Shown: one piece after another, positions 1 through 15,000 of the stretch
Layout of the letters: every line of letters starts with the position of its first letter
How positions within the stretch are numbered: the first letter of the stretch is position 1
DNA from: Mesodorylaimus sp. YZB2_4
Lineage: Eukaryota; Nematoda; Enoplea; Dorylaimida; Dorylaimidae
Assembly (NCBI GenBank): GCA_030248295.1
Contig: JASANH010001344.1
Span: 248,001-312,000 of the forward strand
DNA: 64,000 bases
Direction: 5' to 3'
Position numbers and translations under genes: made by a program
The notes under the pieces: model-generated
The model's input: only the letters and a program-made list of their open reading frames with translations
What the model was told of the DNA's origin: nothing
The model's database searches: none

Positions 1-79
1 GATGTTTTGGTACAGCTGTAGGTCTCTACAGTATTCTCAGGTGAGCACACTGCCTGGGTGCATGTCTTCTCTGTTTCAG

Positions 80-3000
80 CTCTTCTGACCTTCACGGACG
101 GCCGTTACGTGGGCGCCATCCTGGATCGTAACGGACTGAGACCGGCTCGTTATTATGTAACCACCGATAATACGATTTACATGGCAAGCGAGGTGGGGGT
201 CAGCGATTTGGAACCACCCAGTGTCACTCGAAAAGTAAGTGTGGTGATATGGTGACCGGGCATCTAGCAAGCACCCTCTTTTAACTGCAACCAGCCATTG
301 TTATGCAAAATCCTTTAGTAGGATCATAGGTTGACAGGTAGGGCATGCCAGTACCAAAAATTATCAAAATCTATCACGCGACTCTCAAATGGCGGCCAAA
401 AAACCCCAAAAAAGCTCACAAAAACAATAATAAATGCAATTGTAACATGAATCGTACAAAAGGAAGAACTGTCTTCTAGCACAGGCATCGTACAGTTGTT
501 AATTGATGCTGCAAACAATCGGACCAACTAACGATTTGGTCTAAAACACACGGCGAAATGGTTTTAGTAGAGTTGTACATGTTTAGGTACAATTAACATT
601 TTCAGTGTAGCATAAAATCTAATGCTTGCGTCAACTTTTCAGGGCCGTTTACGACCAGGTCGTATGTTATTGGTGGACACAGTAAAGAAAGTATTAGTGA
701 GGGATGAAGAACTGAAATTGGAGATAGCTCGTTTGCGACCGCTACGAAAGTGGTTGAGGACGGAAGTCATACATTTGGAACATTTGCATCGAGATTATCA
801 GGTGAGTGCTTGGTTTTTTGGTCAGTCGAGGTTGGGATGTACTGGCATCTAGTAGAAAGGGCGAAGACAAGTGGGGAGGCAGATGACAGTTAGCGGAGTC
901 GTGATTTAAGTGCAATAAATCAGGGTCATCACCTTGTAGCCCTGAAGTGGTTTCCCTCCTCCCTAACGTGACGGTTCTGTTCTCAAAAGTCCTCTCAAAT
1001 CTCGACCTTGAGGGCGAGTGCATACTCAATCCGGTTCTGCTGCCCACTCAGTTTCAGATGCCTGGCCGGAGCTGGCTTGTGATGACGGATCCGAATCATG
1101 CAGGGTGTGGGTCCAAAGTCTTCAGCTTAGGTAACAAAATAGCATGTTGTTGGGTTCTATTATAGTTGAAGTACGGCACATTGACGTTCGAGCACTTGAT
1201 CACTCGCGAGCTGTCGGCAGTGATCGAGGGCGAGGAAGAATATCTGCACAGCGATCGTCGATTGACCCTGCATTGCTACACGGGCGATACGTTCGGAATA
1301 TTGATCGTGCCCATGATCAGAGACAAGTGAGTCCATCCCCACAGTTCTGGGCACTGTGTTTTGTTTTGTGTGCTCCCGCTAATGTAGACACATTCATGTG
1401 CCAGTCACTTGTGAGCGGGGTCACTTACTGTGAGCACACAACTGATTGGCGATATTTATTTAGGAAAGAAGCTCTCGGTTCGATGGGCAACGACTCAGCA
1501 CTGGCGTGTCTATCCGAGTTCAATCCGTTGTTGGGCAATTACTTTCAGCAGCTGTTCGCCCAGGTCACCAATCCACCCATCGATCCGTTCCGTGAACAGA
1601 TCGTCATGTCGTTGGCGTGCCCAATCGGCCCCGAGGCCAACATATTGGAACCGTCGGCCGAGCAATGCAGGCGTTTGTTCTTGGAACAACCCATTTTGTC
1701 ACTGATCGATATGGAAGTGTTGAAGAAAATGACTTATAAGAATTGGAAGGTGAGTTGGACCAGGCTATGAGCAGTTGATGTGGCGTAGTGTGCCTTCGAG
1801 GGTGGGCATTCTTCCGAACACTATAATCCGAATATCGTGATCCTTGAAGTACCCGTTTGGTATCATCGTTTTTTCAGACTAAACTTATCGACACTGTTTA
1901 CCCTCGCAAGCACGGCTTATGTGGTCTGTTGGTGGCCCTGGACAAGATCTGCGCTGATGCATGTTCGGCCGCTCTGGATGGTTATCAGCTGATTGTGCTG
2001 TCGGACAGGAGGGTCAGTCGTGATTATGTGCCCGTCAGGTAAGGTTAAAGAGGCGTGATGTGAGTCGGGTCGGGAGGGACTACTGGTTGACTGATGGGCC
2101 TTGGGCTAAGCCTATCAGTCATGGCTGGGGTATGGATTAGGCTAGGTGTTACCACTGTAACCAGCGTTCCGGGCAGTTACGAGATGGATATCCGTTCCCA
2201 CATCGGACTAGTCAGTCCGTTCTCCTACTTGAAGAGTTTTGTCCCGGACACTGAGAGGTCTCATACCTTGCACCTTGAGCGGACAAGGTGGCCGAGTCTT
2301 TTTAAATCAAAATAAATTTTATGATCCCATGCTATGGGCGGAAGAGCATGGAAGAAGGTCGCGTACGACTTCTACTTGGAAAGGGACTAATCTAGAGAAC
2401 TTCATCATGCCAGTGGGCCTATGGGCCTTGTTCCACCGAAAGTTTTTAAACTGACAAATGACCAGTGACAAGTTTGTCGATCAAAGTTTTGGTGGAGCTC
2501 ATTTGCTAGTCGGACCAACACTTGTCAAGCTTGTCAATACCACGGTGGAACTGGAGTACTCGAGCACAAGTCAACTGTGTGTTGTATAAGGTTTCATTTG
2601 GTTTAGAAATTGCTGGTCCTCAATTTCAGAAGTTGGGAGCCCATGACACCTGACCTGCGCTTGTCGTGAGATCACTGCTCTGAAAATGACCATTATTTTC
2701 AGTTCCCTGCTGGCGGTGGGTGCCGTTCATCAGTATCTGATCAAACAGAGGCAACGAATGAAGGTTGGATTGATCGTTGAGTCCGGCGAGGCCAGGTAAG
2801 CCACTGTCCTTGATTGGGGCTTCTATGTTGCGGAGCTGAATGGGTGTTGGGCGGGGATGATGTAACAGTGTCTATTTCAGGGAAGTGCATCATTTCTGCG
2901 TGTTATTGGGCTACGGTGCCGATGCCATCTGTCCGTACATTGTGTACGAGACATTGTATCGTCTTCGCCAAATGAATCTTCTCGACACGCAATTGACCGA

Positions 3001-6000
3001 CCATCACGTTTTCGAGAATTTCCGCGACGCTTGCTATCGAGGCATTTGCAAAGTGATGGCCAAAATGGGCATATCTACTTTACACTCGTACAAAGGGGCC
3101 CAAATTTTCGAAGCTGTCGGCTTGGCGGACGAGGTGATCAGTAAGTGTTTCACCAATTCCGTGTCGCGACTGGGCGGTGTCACGTTCGAGATATTGGCCA
3201 AGGAGGCCTTGCAACGACACTTCTACGCCTACACGCCCCGCGAAGGTGATAACATGACGTTGGTGAGCGAGGGGGTGTATTATTGGAGGGAAGGAGGAGA
3301 GAAGCACATCAACGACCCCCTCAGCATCGCCAAGCTGCAACAGGCGGTGCGATTGAACGACCCGAAGAGTTACGAAGAGTACACCAAGGCCAGCAATCAA
3401 ATGAGTCGGTGGTGCACCTTGCGCGGACAGTTGGAATTGAAGTACGCCATCGAGCCTGTGCCCTTGGACGAAGTGGAATCGGCGGTGGAGATTGTCAAGA
3501 GATTTGTGACTGGTAAGCTCCACACCAGCCAACCCAGAGGGGAGCTCGGGTCAAGTGCGGGTCAGGGCCCAGGGTGTGTTTTGTTAGTGAGGTAAATTCT
3601 ATGAGTCATCGATTATGTTAGAGCAAAGCTGCTTTATGTCACAAGGAAGAAACATTTTCCGTGAGGGATTGCTATTTTAGGGGCCATGAGTTTTGGCAGT
3701 ATTTCGTGGGAAACTCACACCACGCTGGCCATTGCCATGAATCGAATCAAAGCCAAATCGAACACGGGCGAAGGCGGGGAGAAGCCAGAACGATATATGG
3801 ACCAGGATCCTGAATTCAATACCAGATCGGCTATCAAGCAGGTATGCGAGACGGCTTGGTTGTGTATTGCAGCGGGATCCAAAGTAGCATATTCTCTGTG
3901 TACAATGTAGCAGTTTCAGTATGTACAATATAGCTTTCGTTCGGGATCCCGATCAGAAATGGCTTGGATTGAATGTTGCTATGCTATGCTATTTACTCTC
4001 TGGCCAAACACTTATCAGTGCACTTGAATGGCAGAGGGTGTTATAGGAGGGGAGGGGGATGTGGCACAAGGGAAAGCTGGAGAAAATTAGGAGGGAAAGG
4101 AAGGGATTTGTTTGCTAATTTACATATTCTCCCCTTTTTTGGTTGTCTGATTTTAAACGCAGTGATAAATACTGTACTTAAAATTATTCAAGGAAATATG
4201 GAGTTTTGGCTCTATTTGCTGGCCACTCAACGTGGGTGGTAGGTCATCTACAGCCCATGAAAAGTGAAAAAACACTTGCAATCCCGATCAATCGTGATTG
4301 AGCAAGTCCCACTCCCGATCCCGAACGAACGCTAAGCAGTAAACGTGATGGGAGAAGGTTTTTGTCTGGTCGTGGCCAGTTTAGTTGGCTCAGTAGATTC
4401 TGTGGAGGAGCGCTATAGGGTTTGTGATGTGGTGGTCCGAGGGCTGGTATAGGGCTCTAGTAAGATGGCTGGGGGGCTCGATCGAAAGACCAGTCATCTG
4501 ATTGATGCCGTATTAGGTATTAGTTTTGAGCGCGGTAACATCATTTATTTTGCTCTGAATTTCCGTTTTTAGGTGGCGTCAGGTCGATTCGGCGTCACGA
4601 GTTCCTATCTGGCTCACGCGGATGAATTGCAAATCAAGATGGCACAAGGAGCGAAGCCAGGCGAGGGTGGTGAATTGCCAGGGTACAAGGTAAGTGCTAT
4701 GGGGATAGCAGTATGAGAGTGAGGTCTAATGCCAATCGCACTTCCATTTTGGGTGGTTCCCCTTGCATGGGGTCCTCGAGAGAGGAGGAATAGGTATCTC
4801 ATAGCCACGCATCCCGCAGCCAATTGCGCCCCCCGTCTCTGACGAGAATGTACAGTATACTTGTCTGTGGGATTCGAAGTTTCAAGTTCATCGTATACAG
4901 AACGCTTGTAGCGGCTAATCAATCCTGGGGAGAGAAGTGCCCCTTTGCGAAAGGATGCATTGCTGTGCTGACTGAAAAATACTTGCCTAGTAGGGGAACA
5001 ACCGTATTTGGGATGCGTAAGTTCGCATGTGTGCAGTCGGAGAGGTGTATCAGGCGAAGTCTCTAGTCTGTCTATGTGTAGCTGCATAGGGTGCACTGTA
5101 GGATTTCGAGTGAGAAGCTAGTCCTAACTTGGAAACTGAGTTTTTCGAATTCACGATGTAGTATATTTCGTGCGACCATTCTTTTAAGCGTCAAACTGTT
5201 CGCATACAACTGGTGTAGGCCATGAGTCTAAACAGCAAAGCTTTCCGCTCTTTCCCACCTAACTCGTATTGTACAAGTGAAGTTTCCGGTGGACGGGTTG
5301 CCCCTTTATTCTTCGTCGACTAATCGTAAGCTCAGTAACCCACCTACCGTGCAGGTGGTGCGTGGTGCTGGCGCTGTAATAGCTGTATAGCCCTAATGGG
5401 AGAAGATACCGCGGGGGAGGACGGTCTGCAAATCACTTCATGCAGGCCTCCCAGAGTCGTAGAAGCCCGATCAGGGTTTCTGCCTCGTCTGGAGATGTGT
5501 ACAACGCCCAACTGGAGCAGGCAGCTTGTGGCCGTAGGCACAGTCCAGTATGTTTGACCTGGCCTGTTCGGACTGTATCTGTTGCGATGCTAGCGCAGAA
5601 TGCGGTAATTCGGAATAAAAATTAAGCACAGTTTGTTTGATTAATTAATTGACTAAGCACAGTTTGGGCCAGTGTTTGGCACTTTGTGAGTACGATTTGA
5701 TTTCTGTTTAGGTAACGAAAGAAATAGCAGCCACTCGTAACTCGACCCCGGGAGTGGGTTTGATCAGTCCACCTCCGCACCACGATATTTATTCGATCGA
5801 AGATTTATCTCAGGTAACGAATAGAGTCTGTTCTGATGGGTGATATTATTGTGGAGATTTTCTTTTTTAGTTAATATATGATCTGAAATCGGCCAATCCC
5901 AAGGCGAGGATCAGTGTGAAGCTGGTATCGGAAGCTGGCGTGGGTATTGTGGCGGCTGGTGTAGCTAAGGTGAGCAAATGCGGAACACTCATTGTTTGAA

Positions 6001-9000
6001 TGTTGGTGGTCCCGTAGAGAGCCTCTAAGTGACTGTAATTGCCGAGGCGTGGGTAAAGAATAGCGATAGGAACTTGATAATAATGGGAGCGTATGAAGGC
6101 GAGAAATTCGTTGTTTTCATGTTCGTGAAATTCATGTCATGTGCATCGTTTTCTGTGGCATAGGAACTGCTATGAAGGGGAGGCTCGAATTGTTGTAGTT
6201 AGAATGCAATGTTTGTGGCTCCTTTCAGGGCAAGGCTGAGCACATCACCATATCGGGGCACGATGGTGGCACGGGTGCTAGCAGTTGGACCGGTATCAAG
6301 CACGCCGGTGTGCCCTGGGAATTGGGCATCGCCGAAACGCATCAAGTGCTCGTGATGAACAATTTACGATCGAGGGTGGTCTTACAAGCCGATGGACAAG
6401 TCAGATCAGGTGGGTGGCCATGCATAGTCGCAGCTGCTAAGCCAAGGTGGATTCATGTTTGGTGAATTTGAGACTCCAGAGTGGTCTGGAGGCCATCATT
6501 GTGTAGGTCGGCTGAGGGAATTGCGTTTAAAATGGGGAAGAATCAAGTTTGATCCGGCAATAATAGTGTCTTATACAGTGTCTAACCAGTTGACCTAGGC
6601 AGCCAGTACAGTGGCAATTTGGTTTTGACACCGAATTTGAAAAAATCTCGAGTGGATTTTGTGATTTTTCGGAAGTTCAAAATGCAACCTTTTTAAAGTG
6701 CTTACGCTTCAAAAAGTTTTGCACTTTCGATGGACAAACTTTTGTATTTGTTTTGTATTATGGTTTAAAATGGATTTTAACTCGCGAAATCCGAAGCTGA
6801 GCTTAAGTTGTGAGCACCAGCTGTGTAGAAATAATCGAGGGAGCGATGAAGATAGCCCTCGATAGCAGTGATATAATTTTGTTGGCACATAAAGCGTGCC
6901 AGTAGGAAGAAGTGTTTCAATAGGCAGTGCTTGCAATATGGTGTTGCATATAGTGTACAAACATCGGCCAACGGAGAAGCTCCTGTAGTACCATCCGGTG
7001 CAAGAGGATTTGCGTAAGCTTGGTCTGTTATCACGAATGTCCGATTCGTTAGTCTTATTGGAACCTTTGAGCTCAATGTTAGAGCATGCAAGCAATACTC
7101 CTGGCTGTTGCAGGTCGAGATGTGATCGTAGCGGCCCTACTGGGCGCCGACGAAGTGGGCATGTCGACTGGACCATTGATCGCCTTGGGTTGCACGATGA
7201 TGAGGAAATGCCATCTGAACACGTGCCCGGTCGGTGTGGCCACGCAGGTAAGCTGATACGCCAGATAACAGGCTCAGTCAGCTAAGGTGGCCTGGTTTTG
7301 TCTTTTAGGATCCAGTACTACGAGCCAAATTCGAAGGCTCACCCGAGCACGTGGTCAATTATATGTTCTTCTTGGCCGAGGAAGTGCGAGTGATCTTGTC
7401 CAAATTGGGATTGCGCAAATTCCAAGAGGCTGTGGGGCGGACGGACTTGCTCTACGCTAGTCCCAATCAAATGAGCACCAAGGCGTCCTTGTTGGAGTTC
7501 GAGGCCGTGTTGAGGAATGCATCAAGCATGTATCCCAACGTGTCCATTTTGGGCGGATCGGTGAAACAGGATTTCAAGTTGGAGAATCGACTGGTGAGCT
7601 AAGAGGGGATGGTGGAAGCGATGAAGCGTAGAATAGAACAGCAATGTGTTAAAAAAGAGAAAATGTGACATGCTGGCCGTTGTCTGAAATACTGACTTCA
7701 TTTTTAGGACAACCGTGTTCTCGAGGATGCCAAGGATGTTTTGGAGAAAAAGAAGGACAGAGTGGAATTGTCCTACAATATCTCCAATTCTGATCGAACA
7801 TTCGGCGCCACGTTGAGCTATCATATTTCCAGGTAACTAATCTGGTAGAACAGGAAAAACTGATTGAAATATTTGTAAGTTTTCCATTGTGTCTAACTGA
7901 TTTTCGTTGTAGACGTTATATGGAAGAAGGCTTACCGGGCGAGATCGTAATCAAGCTGCGTGGATCGGCTGGTCAAAGTTTCTGCGCTTTCTTGGCCAAA
8001 GGAGTGAAAGTGGAATTGGAAGGCGATGCCAATGATTACGTGGCCAAGGTGAGCGGTGTGTGGTGGGGTAGGTCGGGGAGGGGTGCTGTGCTGGGATGTC
8101 GATGCGGGGTGTGGTTTGGCAAGGAAGTGTTAGTTAGGCTGAGGCGGGAGTTTGATGGAGTTGAAGCCAGGTTCTGTACTGACATGGACCCGCCTGGTAT
8201 GGACATAGGGTGTGTGAGGGCTATCTGAACTTGTTTAGGAGAAACAGAAAAATGGGTACAAGTGAGTTGGACTTGCCGTCGGGTGCGGATACCCGTTCAG
8301 GGTCTGCGCTTGATGTCAATTTGTTCAGGGGATGTTGGGGTTTGGGATATACCTAGTGGATAATTGCACCTTTGACTGGACCTTCTTTAGGGGGCCTGCC
8401 CTACTTCTACGATATTCACGGGGTGTCTTCTGGCTGTGGATGGGTCTCTCTATGTATGCTGTGTCCTCTAAGGCATTGGAGTGATGTCTAATTTTTGGGC
8501 AGCTGTAGCTTCTGACCGGATGCACTTTCATTTAGGGTCTGTCGGGAGGCGAGGTTGTGATCTACCCGCCCAAGAATTCACACCCGGACTACAAATCCGA
8601 GCACAACATTATCGTTGGCAATGTGGTCTTGTACGGCGCTACGTCGGGCAAGGCCTTCTTCCGCGGTGTGGCCGCTGAACGTTTTTGCGTGCGTAATTCT
8701 GGAGCGATCGCGGTGGTGGAGGGTGTGGGCGATCACGGGTGCGAGTATATGACTGGTGGGTACGCCGTCATCTTGGGGCCTGTTGGACGAAATTTCGCGG
8801 CTGGCATGTCGGGCGGGATCGCCTATGTGTTCGATCGGTACAATACGTTCGCACAGTTGTGCAATGCGGCCAGTGTGGACTTGGAACCAGTGGAGACGGA
8901 GAAGGACGTGGACTTCTTGAAGAAGTTGATTGCGGAGTTTCAGGAAAGGACGGGCAGTCAGTTGGCCGAGAAGATTATTAACGAGTGGACCATCTCGGTC

Positions 9001-12000
9001 AAGAGATTCGTCAAGGTGAGACGATGTTATGGGTTCGAGCGGACACAGACAGGGTGCCAAGGAGGTTAGGCGGGGAATGTTGGGGTAATTGACGAAGGCA
9101 GAAAGGGGTATTGAGGCTTGACGAGCATGGTGCTTGGCGGCATGAAGTTCAGGGATAAAAGAAAGAAACGTGATTATGAAAAACAATGTTCGCAGATACG
9201 GGCAATGGCCACATGAGTATACTGTAGGTCAAATTTATGACGACAGAGTGAAAGGGGATTTGACGATAACTAAGAAAGGAAGGACCTCCTGGAGTGTTCT
9301 TCGAATGTGTAACCATCTCACCAAGGAAATAGGAGATGTGAGAGGCTGGGGACAAAAACCGGGTTACAAATAGCGGCAGCACCATGCGCAATACAGTACG
9401 GGGGAAGAATGCATATTTGTGAACACTCCCGCCCCTGTGCTCTCCAACAGTGTTTCTGTCAAAATTTTTCTCCATACCCCATCCCCTTTTCTTTCAAAAA
9501 TAGTTTTTGGTGAAAAATTATTTCCAGGGACAGAAACGAAATGCGAAGAGGATAGAGTATTGCAGGATAGGATAGGCGGCACTTGTATTAGCAAGTATAA
9601 ATCAGAAGCAGGGGTCAAGCAGAAGACAAGGGGACACTACGTACTGTGGATGCAGTTCTTGGCTCGTGTGTTTTCATGGGTGATCATCAATTCGCATATT
9701 TCCCTTCAATTTTTCACATATGATTGTTTTTGCGCAACCCATCTTGCCTTAGGGTCCTTTCGACGAGGAGGGGCAAGACTGGCCCGCTGTGGCCCTTATG
9801 TTGCATGCGAAAGGAAACTAGGGAGTGAGTAGAGTGGTCATGGGGGGGGGGGGGGGGGTCGAGCAAAGGCATGGATAAATGACGTGCTCTCTTTCTCAGG
9901 TCTTCCCCAAAGAGTACAAGCGCATATTGCAAGAAGAGGAGGCCGAACGGCAGCAGCTGGCTGACGAGGCAGCGGCTGCGGCGGCCAAAGTCTTGATGTC
10001 GATTGAGTCTCCGGAAGTGGTGGAAGGCAAGGAAGGCTATCGAGAGGACATTATGCAAGACACGCCAGCACATACCATGCAACAGGTGAGGGCTGTGTCG
10101 ACAATGGGCCACCTGGGCAGACTGGCATGGTTGATCGAGCCTGAGGTAATGGCCGCTCCAAGCATCACTATGCAGTGGTTCAGGCTTGGGCATGCCATTG
10201 CGGGCGAGAAGGCCCCCAAGTAGAATATGGTTGTGTGACCGACTGGATTAAGATGCAGTAGGACTCGCTTGCATCACAAAGTAATGTTTCGGCAGCTGTA
10301 TTTAACTTTTTGTTGTGGAAAGTAACATAATAGAACAGCGAACATGGGAAAGATGGGAGATACAAGCGAGTGGCAATGTGGATGGAAACTTGTGCGTGAA
10401 ACGATTGTGATAGCAGTCACTGGTATCACGTGACGCCCGGAGGAACTGAGCAAAAACGATTGATAAGGAAGATCTTGCAGGAATTCTAGCTCATTTTGTG
10501 CAATGATCAAACAGAATCAATGTCAAGAAGTTGGTTTATAAGATGTAGAAAGGGCCCGGAATATTCTAGGCTTGCTTAAAATAAGATGAGACATTGTGTG
10601 GGTCTTACTCGCAATCAGAGTGGAGATCTCAGGTCCGCTAATTTCGACAGAAAGGGCCTGCTCTTAGCCATCCATTTTAAAACCGATTTATGATTTGTTC
10701 CCTGCCACTCGCTAATTTTTTATCAAATTGATTTTTAAAATGTATCGTGATCAGTAGATTTATGTGTGCACTGATAAGCATATCTAGGATACATTGCAGA
10801 ACCTTGTTTCGAATCTTGCACTAGCTTCATTAAAGGTGATAAAGAAAAATATGCTGCGTCAGACAACAGTGGAATTGGAAGAAGTTGGTGCCAGCATAAA
10901 GGAGGTAGTTGAAATGAGTAGACACGATTATGTTAGAGGCTGCATAAGTTTGTTTTGCTGATTTGGTTTGTAAAAATACTTTCAGTGTTCTAAAAGATTT
11001 AGTTATTTTCTTTTGGTAGCTTTGGCTTCTGAAGGAGGGGGTTAGTTATTGAGGATTTGGCCTGCTCTGGGTTTAGGAGTGTCTTGGGTTGTAGGAAGGG
11101 GCTACTAAGCTGATTCTCCGTTCTCTCCTTACCTTCGATTTCTTACACTCGGACATATTTTCACCTATTTTGGAAGTAGTAGTGGGTGTGCAGTAGCGTG
11201 GTGAACTGCAGATCTGAGGGTAGTGATAAGAGAACTTGTTTCAGTTGGAGCGTCGAAGTGGCTCGTCGTCGGAATCGGAGGAGGGCTACGACAGCCAAGA
11301 CGGCGATAATAGTCAAAATGGACGTGGCGTGAAGACCGTGGGCAGTGTGGCCGATATCGAGGCCCTGGTACCGGATAATGGCATGAAGAAGAAGGAGGAG
11401 CAGTTGGATAAGACTAGGTGAGAAATAGGCGCTTTTGCCGTTTGGTCCCCAGTCAAAGGCTGGTACAAGGCTGGCTAAAGCCTAATATCAGCCTAAGCTT
11501 GAGTCTTATATCAGACTACGCCTAAGCCTAGTATCAGTCTAAGCCCAAGTCATATGCCAGCCTAAGCCGAAGCCTGATACCACTTTAAGCTAACCTATGT
11601 TGGGGACCAAACAGCAAAAATGCCGAGAGAAATATACTTGGGGGGGGGGGGGAGGAGTGATGGAGTGAGTGCGTTGTAAGGTGTGGGGTCGTATTAGAAG
11701 ACTAAGTGCAACATGATTTCAGGGGGTTCATAAAATATCAACGCCAGAAAGTCAACTATCGACAAGCGAATGAGCGATTGGATGATTGGAAAGAGGTGTT
11801 CGATTTCAAGGAGATTCGCAATAATTTGCGTGTCCAGGCTGCTAGGTGAGCGGGAATGGTGATTTGGAAGGGAACTGATGAGTGATGGGTCAGTTTGGGG
11901 ATTGATTGCTGATCACCGGCTCGTGGCCTGGTGTGGGTTAGGCCTCTGCCTCTCACGCTAGGTGCGCAGTTACGGGCGAGTGTTCGACTCGCGGCCCGGT

Positions 12001-15000
12001 AAATAAATTCTTTTATAATGTGTCCCTTCACCCTCGAATGCTCTGTTAAGTGCTTGGTGATGTGTTGAAACAGGAACAGGATCCTTAGGGATTAGTGATC
12101 AGTATCGAAGGCCAGGTCGTAGCAGGGATCTAATCAATGGCTGCATGCCTTGGGTGTAATTCCATTTATCACAAAAAACCCCAAATGCTATTTATCGATT
12201 AGGAAAAATCATTGAGCAGTGTGACGTGACTGAAGGGCATGGGTGATGAGATGCATTGTTGTGGTCGATAAGCATTCGACCATTAATTCTATGATATAAT
12301 ATTAGCGGATGAATTAATGGCCATGTTAAATGGATAAAACATAATTTATGCGATGGAATTGAAGGAAAATCATGCCGATTGACGCAAGCAAAATGTCTGT
12401 GGCTGACTTATTGTCTGTTTGTAGCCTAATCGTCACTGTTTGCAGATGCATGGACTGTGGTGTCCCGTTCTGTCAAGGCAATACGGGCTGTCCGCTAGGC
12501 AACATCATCCCGAAATGGAATGATCTCGTGTTCAAGAATAACTGGCGCGAAGCCTTGTTGCAATTGTTGCAGACCAATAACTTCCCCGAATTCACTGGTC
12601 GAGTCTGCCCGGCACCTTGCGAAGTAAGTGGGCGTCAGCGGCTTTGATGGTGGGGATAATTGGTGATACGTGATTGAGGTTGTGTGGATATGGAATAGAT
12701 AGGGACCAATGGGCTGGGATCATGATTGATGGGGCAATTTATTTCAAATTTGCCCCCCCCCCCATTATCCATTTAGCTATTTTTGAAGAAGCCGTATTTC
12801 TGGCTGTTTTTTAAAAGATCGTTTCAAAATGACTCTGAATAACGATAGCTAGTTTTAAAATCCATCATCTTCGAGCTTGGGTTATGATTCAGGGGTGGGG
12901 ATGCTTTGTCGAGCAATTAAAGGCATCACAGTTTTCTTGGCAGAGCTGGAAAACGGTCGGCCTGGGTTTAACTCTGGCTGTCTGAGAACTTGGTGAAGTC
13001 GTCTTTGCACCCTGCACGCCTGGCAGTGGGTGACTCACCCTTCAGCTCTCTGGGGTCAATTAACGAGGAGAGGCCTTATGGGGCGGGAGGCTTTCGAATC
13101 CGGGTCCCCTCACGGGTACGGGCTGGGTATGGTTGGGGTAGCACTGACATGGCGCAGTAGCGACTAACACGCGCTCTTACCTGGCGTGCATCCCGGATCG
13201 ACCCTAGTCGATGGCAAAATAGGGTCAACTAACAAGCCCATTGTATGCGTTGTGGGTTGCTGATAATGTTCCGCGTGCCATTTCAGGGTGCGTGTTGTTT
13301 GGGCATCAGCGAGCCACCTGTGACCATCAAGAATATTGAGTGTTCCATTATCGATCGTGCATTCGAGAAAGGATGGATCCGGCCAGAGCCACCAGCCTTC
13401 CGAACTGGCAAACGTGTGGCCATTATCGGAAGTGGTCCAGCGGGATTGGCGGCGGCAGCGCAGTTAAACAAGGTGAGCTTTGTGGGGCATCGAGGTGAGT
13501 TGTGAGTGGTTTAGAATGGGCCAAGGCGATATGGAAAATCTTGACGCCTTTGATTTGAGTTTTTTCGCTTGACTTTTCAAGTTTGTATCTGCAATTTTAC
13601 CGTTAGCGCAAGAAAAGTTGCCAGAGTAGTGATAAGCCCTGATTTGCTGGAAGTATCTTGACTTTTGAGTGTTGGACAGATTACTAGTCAGATTACTCAA
13701 AGTATGCTAGTTTACTCCAGCGGAGGCCTGGTGGTGGGTCTGTGTCCATACTTTGTCAATGACTGGGCGGCGAGACCAGTGTCTTTTTCAGGTTGGTCAT
13801 ACAGTGATCGTGTACGAACGTAACAATCGAATCGGTGGTTTGTTGATGTATGGAATTCCGACGATGAAATTGAGCAAGGAGGTAAGCATGTCGGCCATAG
13901 TGCGGGCCAGTGACAGGGCTGACGACAAAGAGGTTTCCGATTGGATTTTGAAGAACCAACTCATTAGTTGTAACCGAGTGTAACGTTATTTGTGAATATT
14001 TCAGGTGGTCCAAAGACGAGTGAATTTATTGGAACAGGAAGGCGTTCGGTTTATTGCGAACGTGGATGTTGGCAAGGACGTGCCGGCCGGCTTAATGATG
14101 GCCGAGAACGACGCTGTTCTGTTGGCTACTGGGGCAACCAAGCCTCGCGATCTGCCGATACCTGGTGAGTGTGGGCTGGAGGACGGGGTGTAATAGGCTG
14201 CTCCCGTGCCGCAGAGTGGGCGCACTGTTCATTGGCGGAGATATCGCCAGTAGACTCGAGGCAGGCCTGCTTGTCGTGCGACGACGGGTTTCTGTCTCGC
14301 CTGTAGAAGGCAGCCGAATACATTACTGTGCCCACTCCACTGGCTACCACACTTATCATAGGAGGACAGGAAATAGGCTGAAACTTGTCGAATTATCACG
14401 TTCATTTTTGTGCTCGTTTTTCCTCAGCTAGTTCCCCTGTGGCCTGTTTAGGGACAGTATGGGACACCTATGGACAGTATGTGTCCTCTAATATTGTGTG
14501 ATAGCCGACCATACGGACACACTGTCATGACGTTTTCGACGGAGGGAAGGACATTAGTGTGTGCTTATTGAGTAAATTCCGTAAGGCTGTTCTGGAAAAA
14601 CTCAGCAGTTCCTCGGAATTTTTTTGATTGCCAAAACGTACTGCAGACATTGGCCCCTCTCAATAGGCCCCCCATTTGGAAATGACTGTAATTGCAGATG
14701 TTCTGTTGGTGAACATGCATTATTTTGGTTTTTATAGGTCGCGATTTGCAAGGAATTCATTTCGCCATGGAATTTTTGGAGACCTGGCAAAAGCACCAGC
14801 ACGGCGATCCGATCGAATATCAACGACTCAATGCCAAGGGTCGAAAAGTATTGATTGTTGGCGGCGGGGATACGGCCACCGATTGCTTGGGCACGTCACT
14901 GAGACAGGTGAGCGGCAGAAGCAAGGGCTGCGATGAGTATTCGGCCAGGTGCAGAGCAGAAAAGCCGTGTGTGTATGCTCGGAATGGAATGGAGTGCAGG

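Noticed and set aside
4614..5096. 160-codon open frame antisense to glutamate synthase
   Set aside because: It covers exon 9 in antisense and intron sequence and has no domain.
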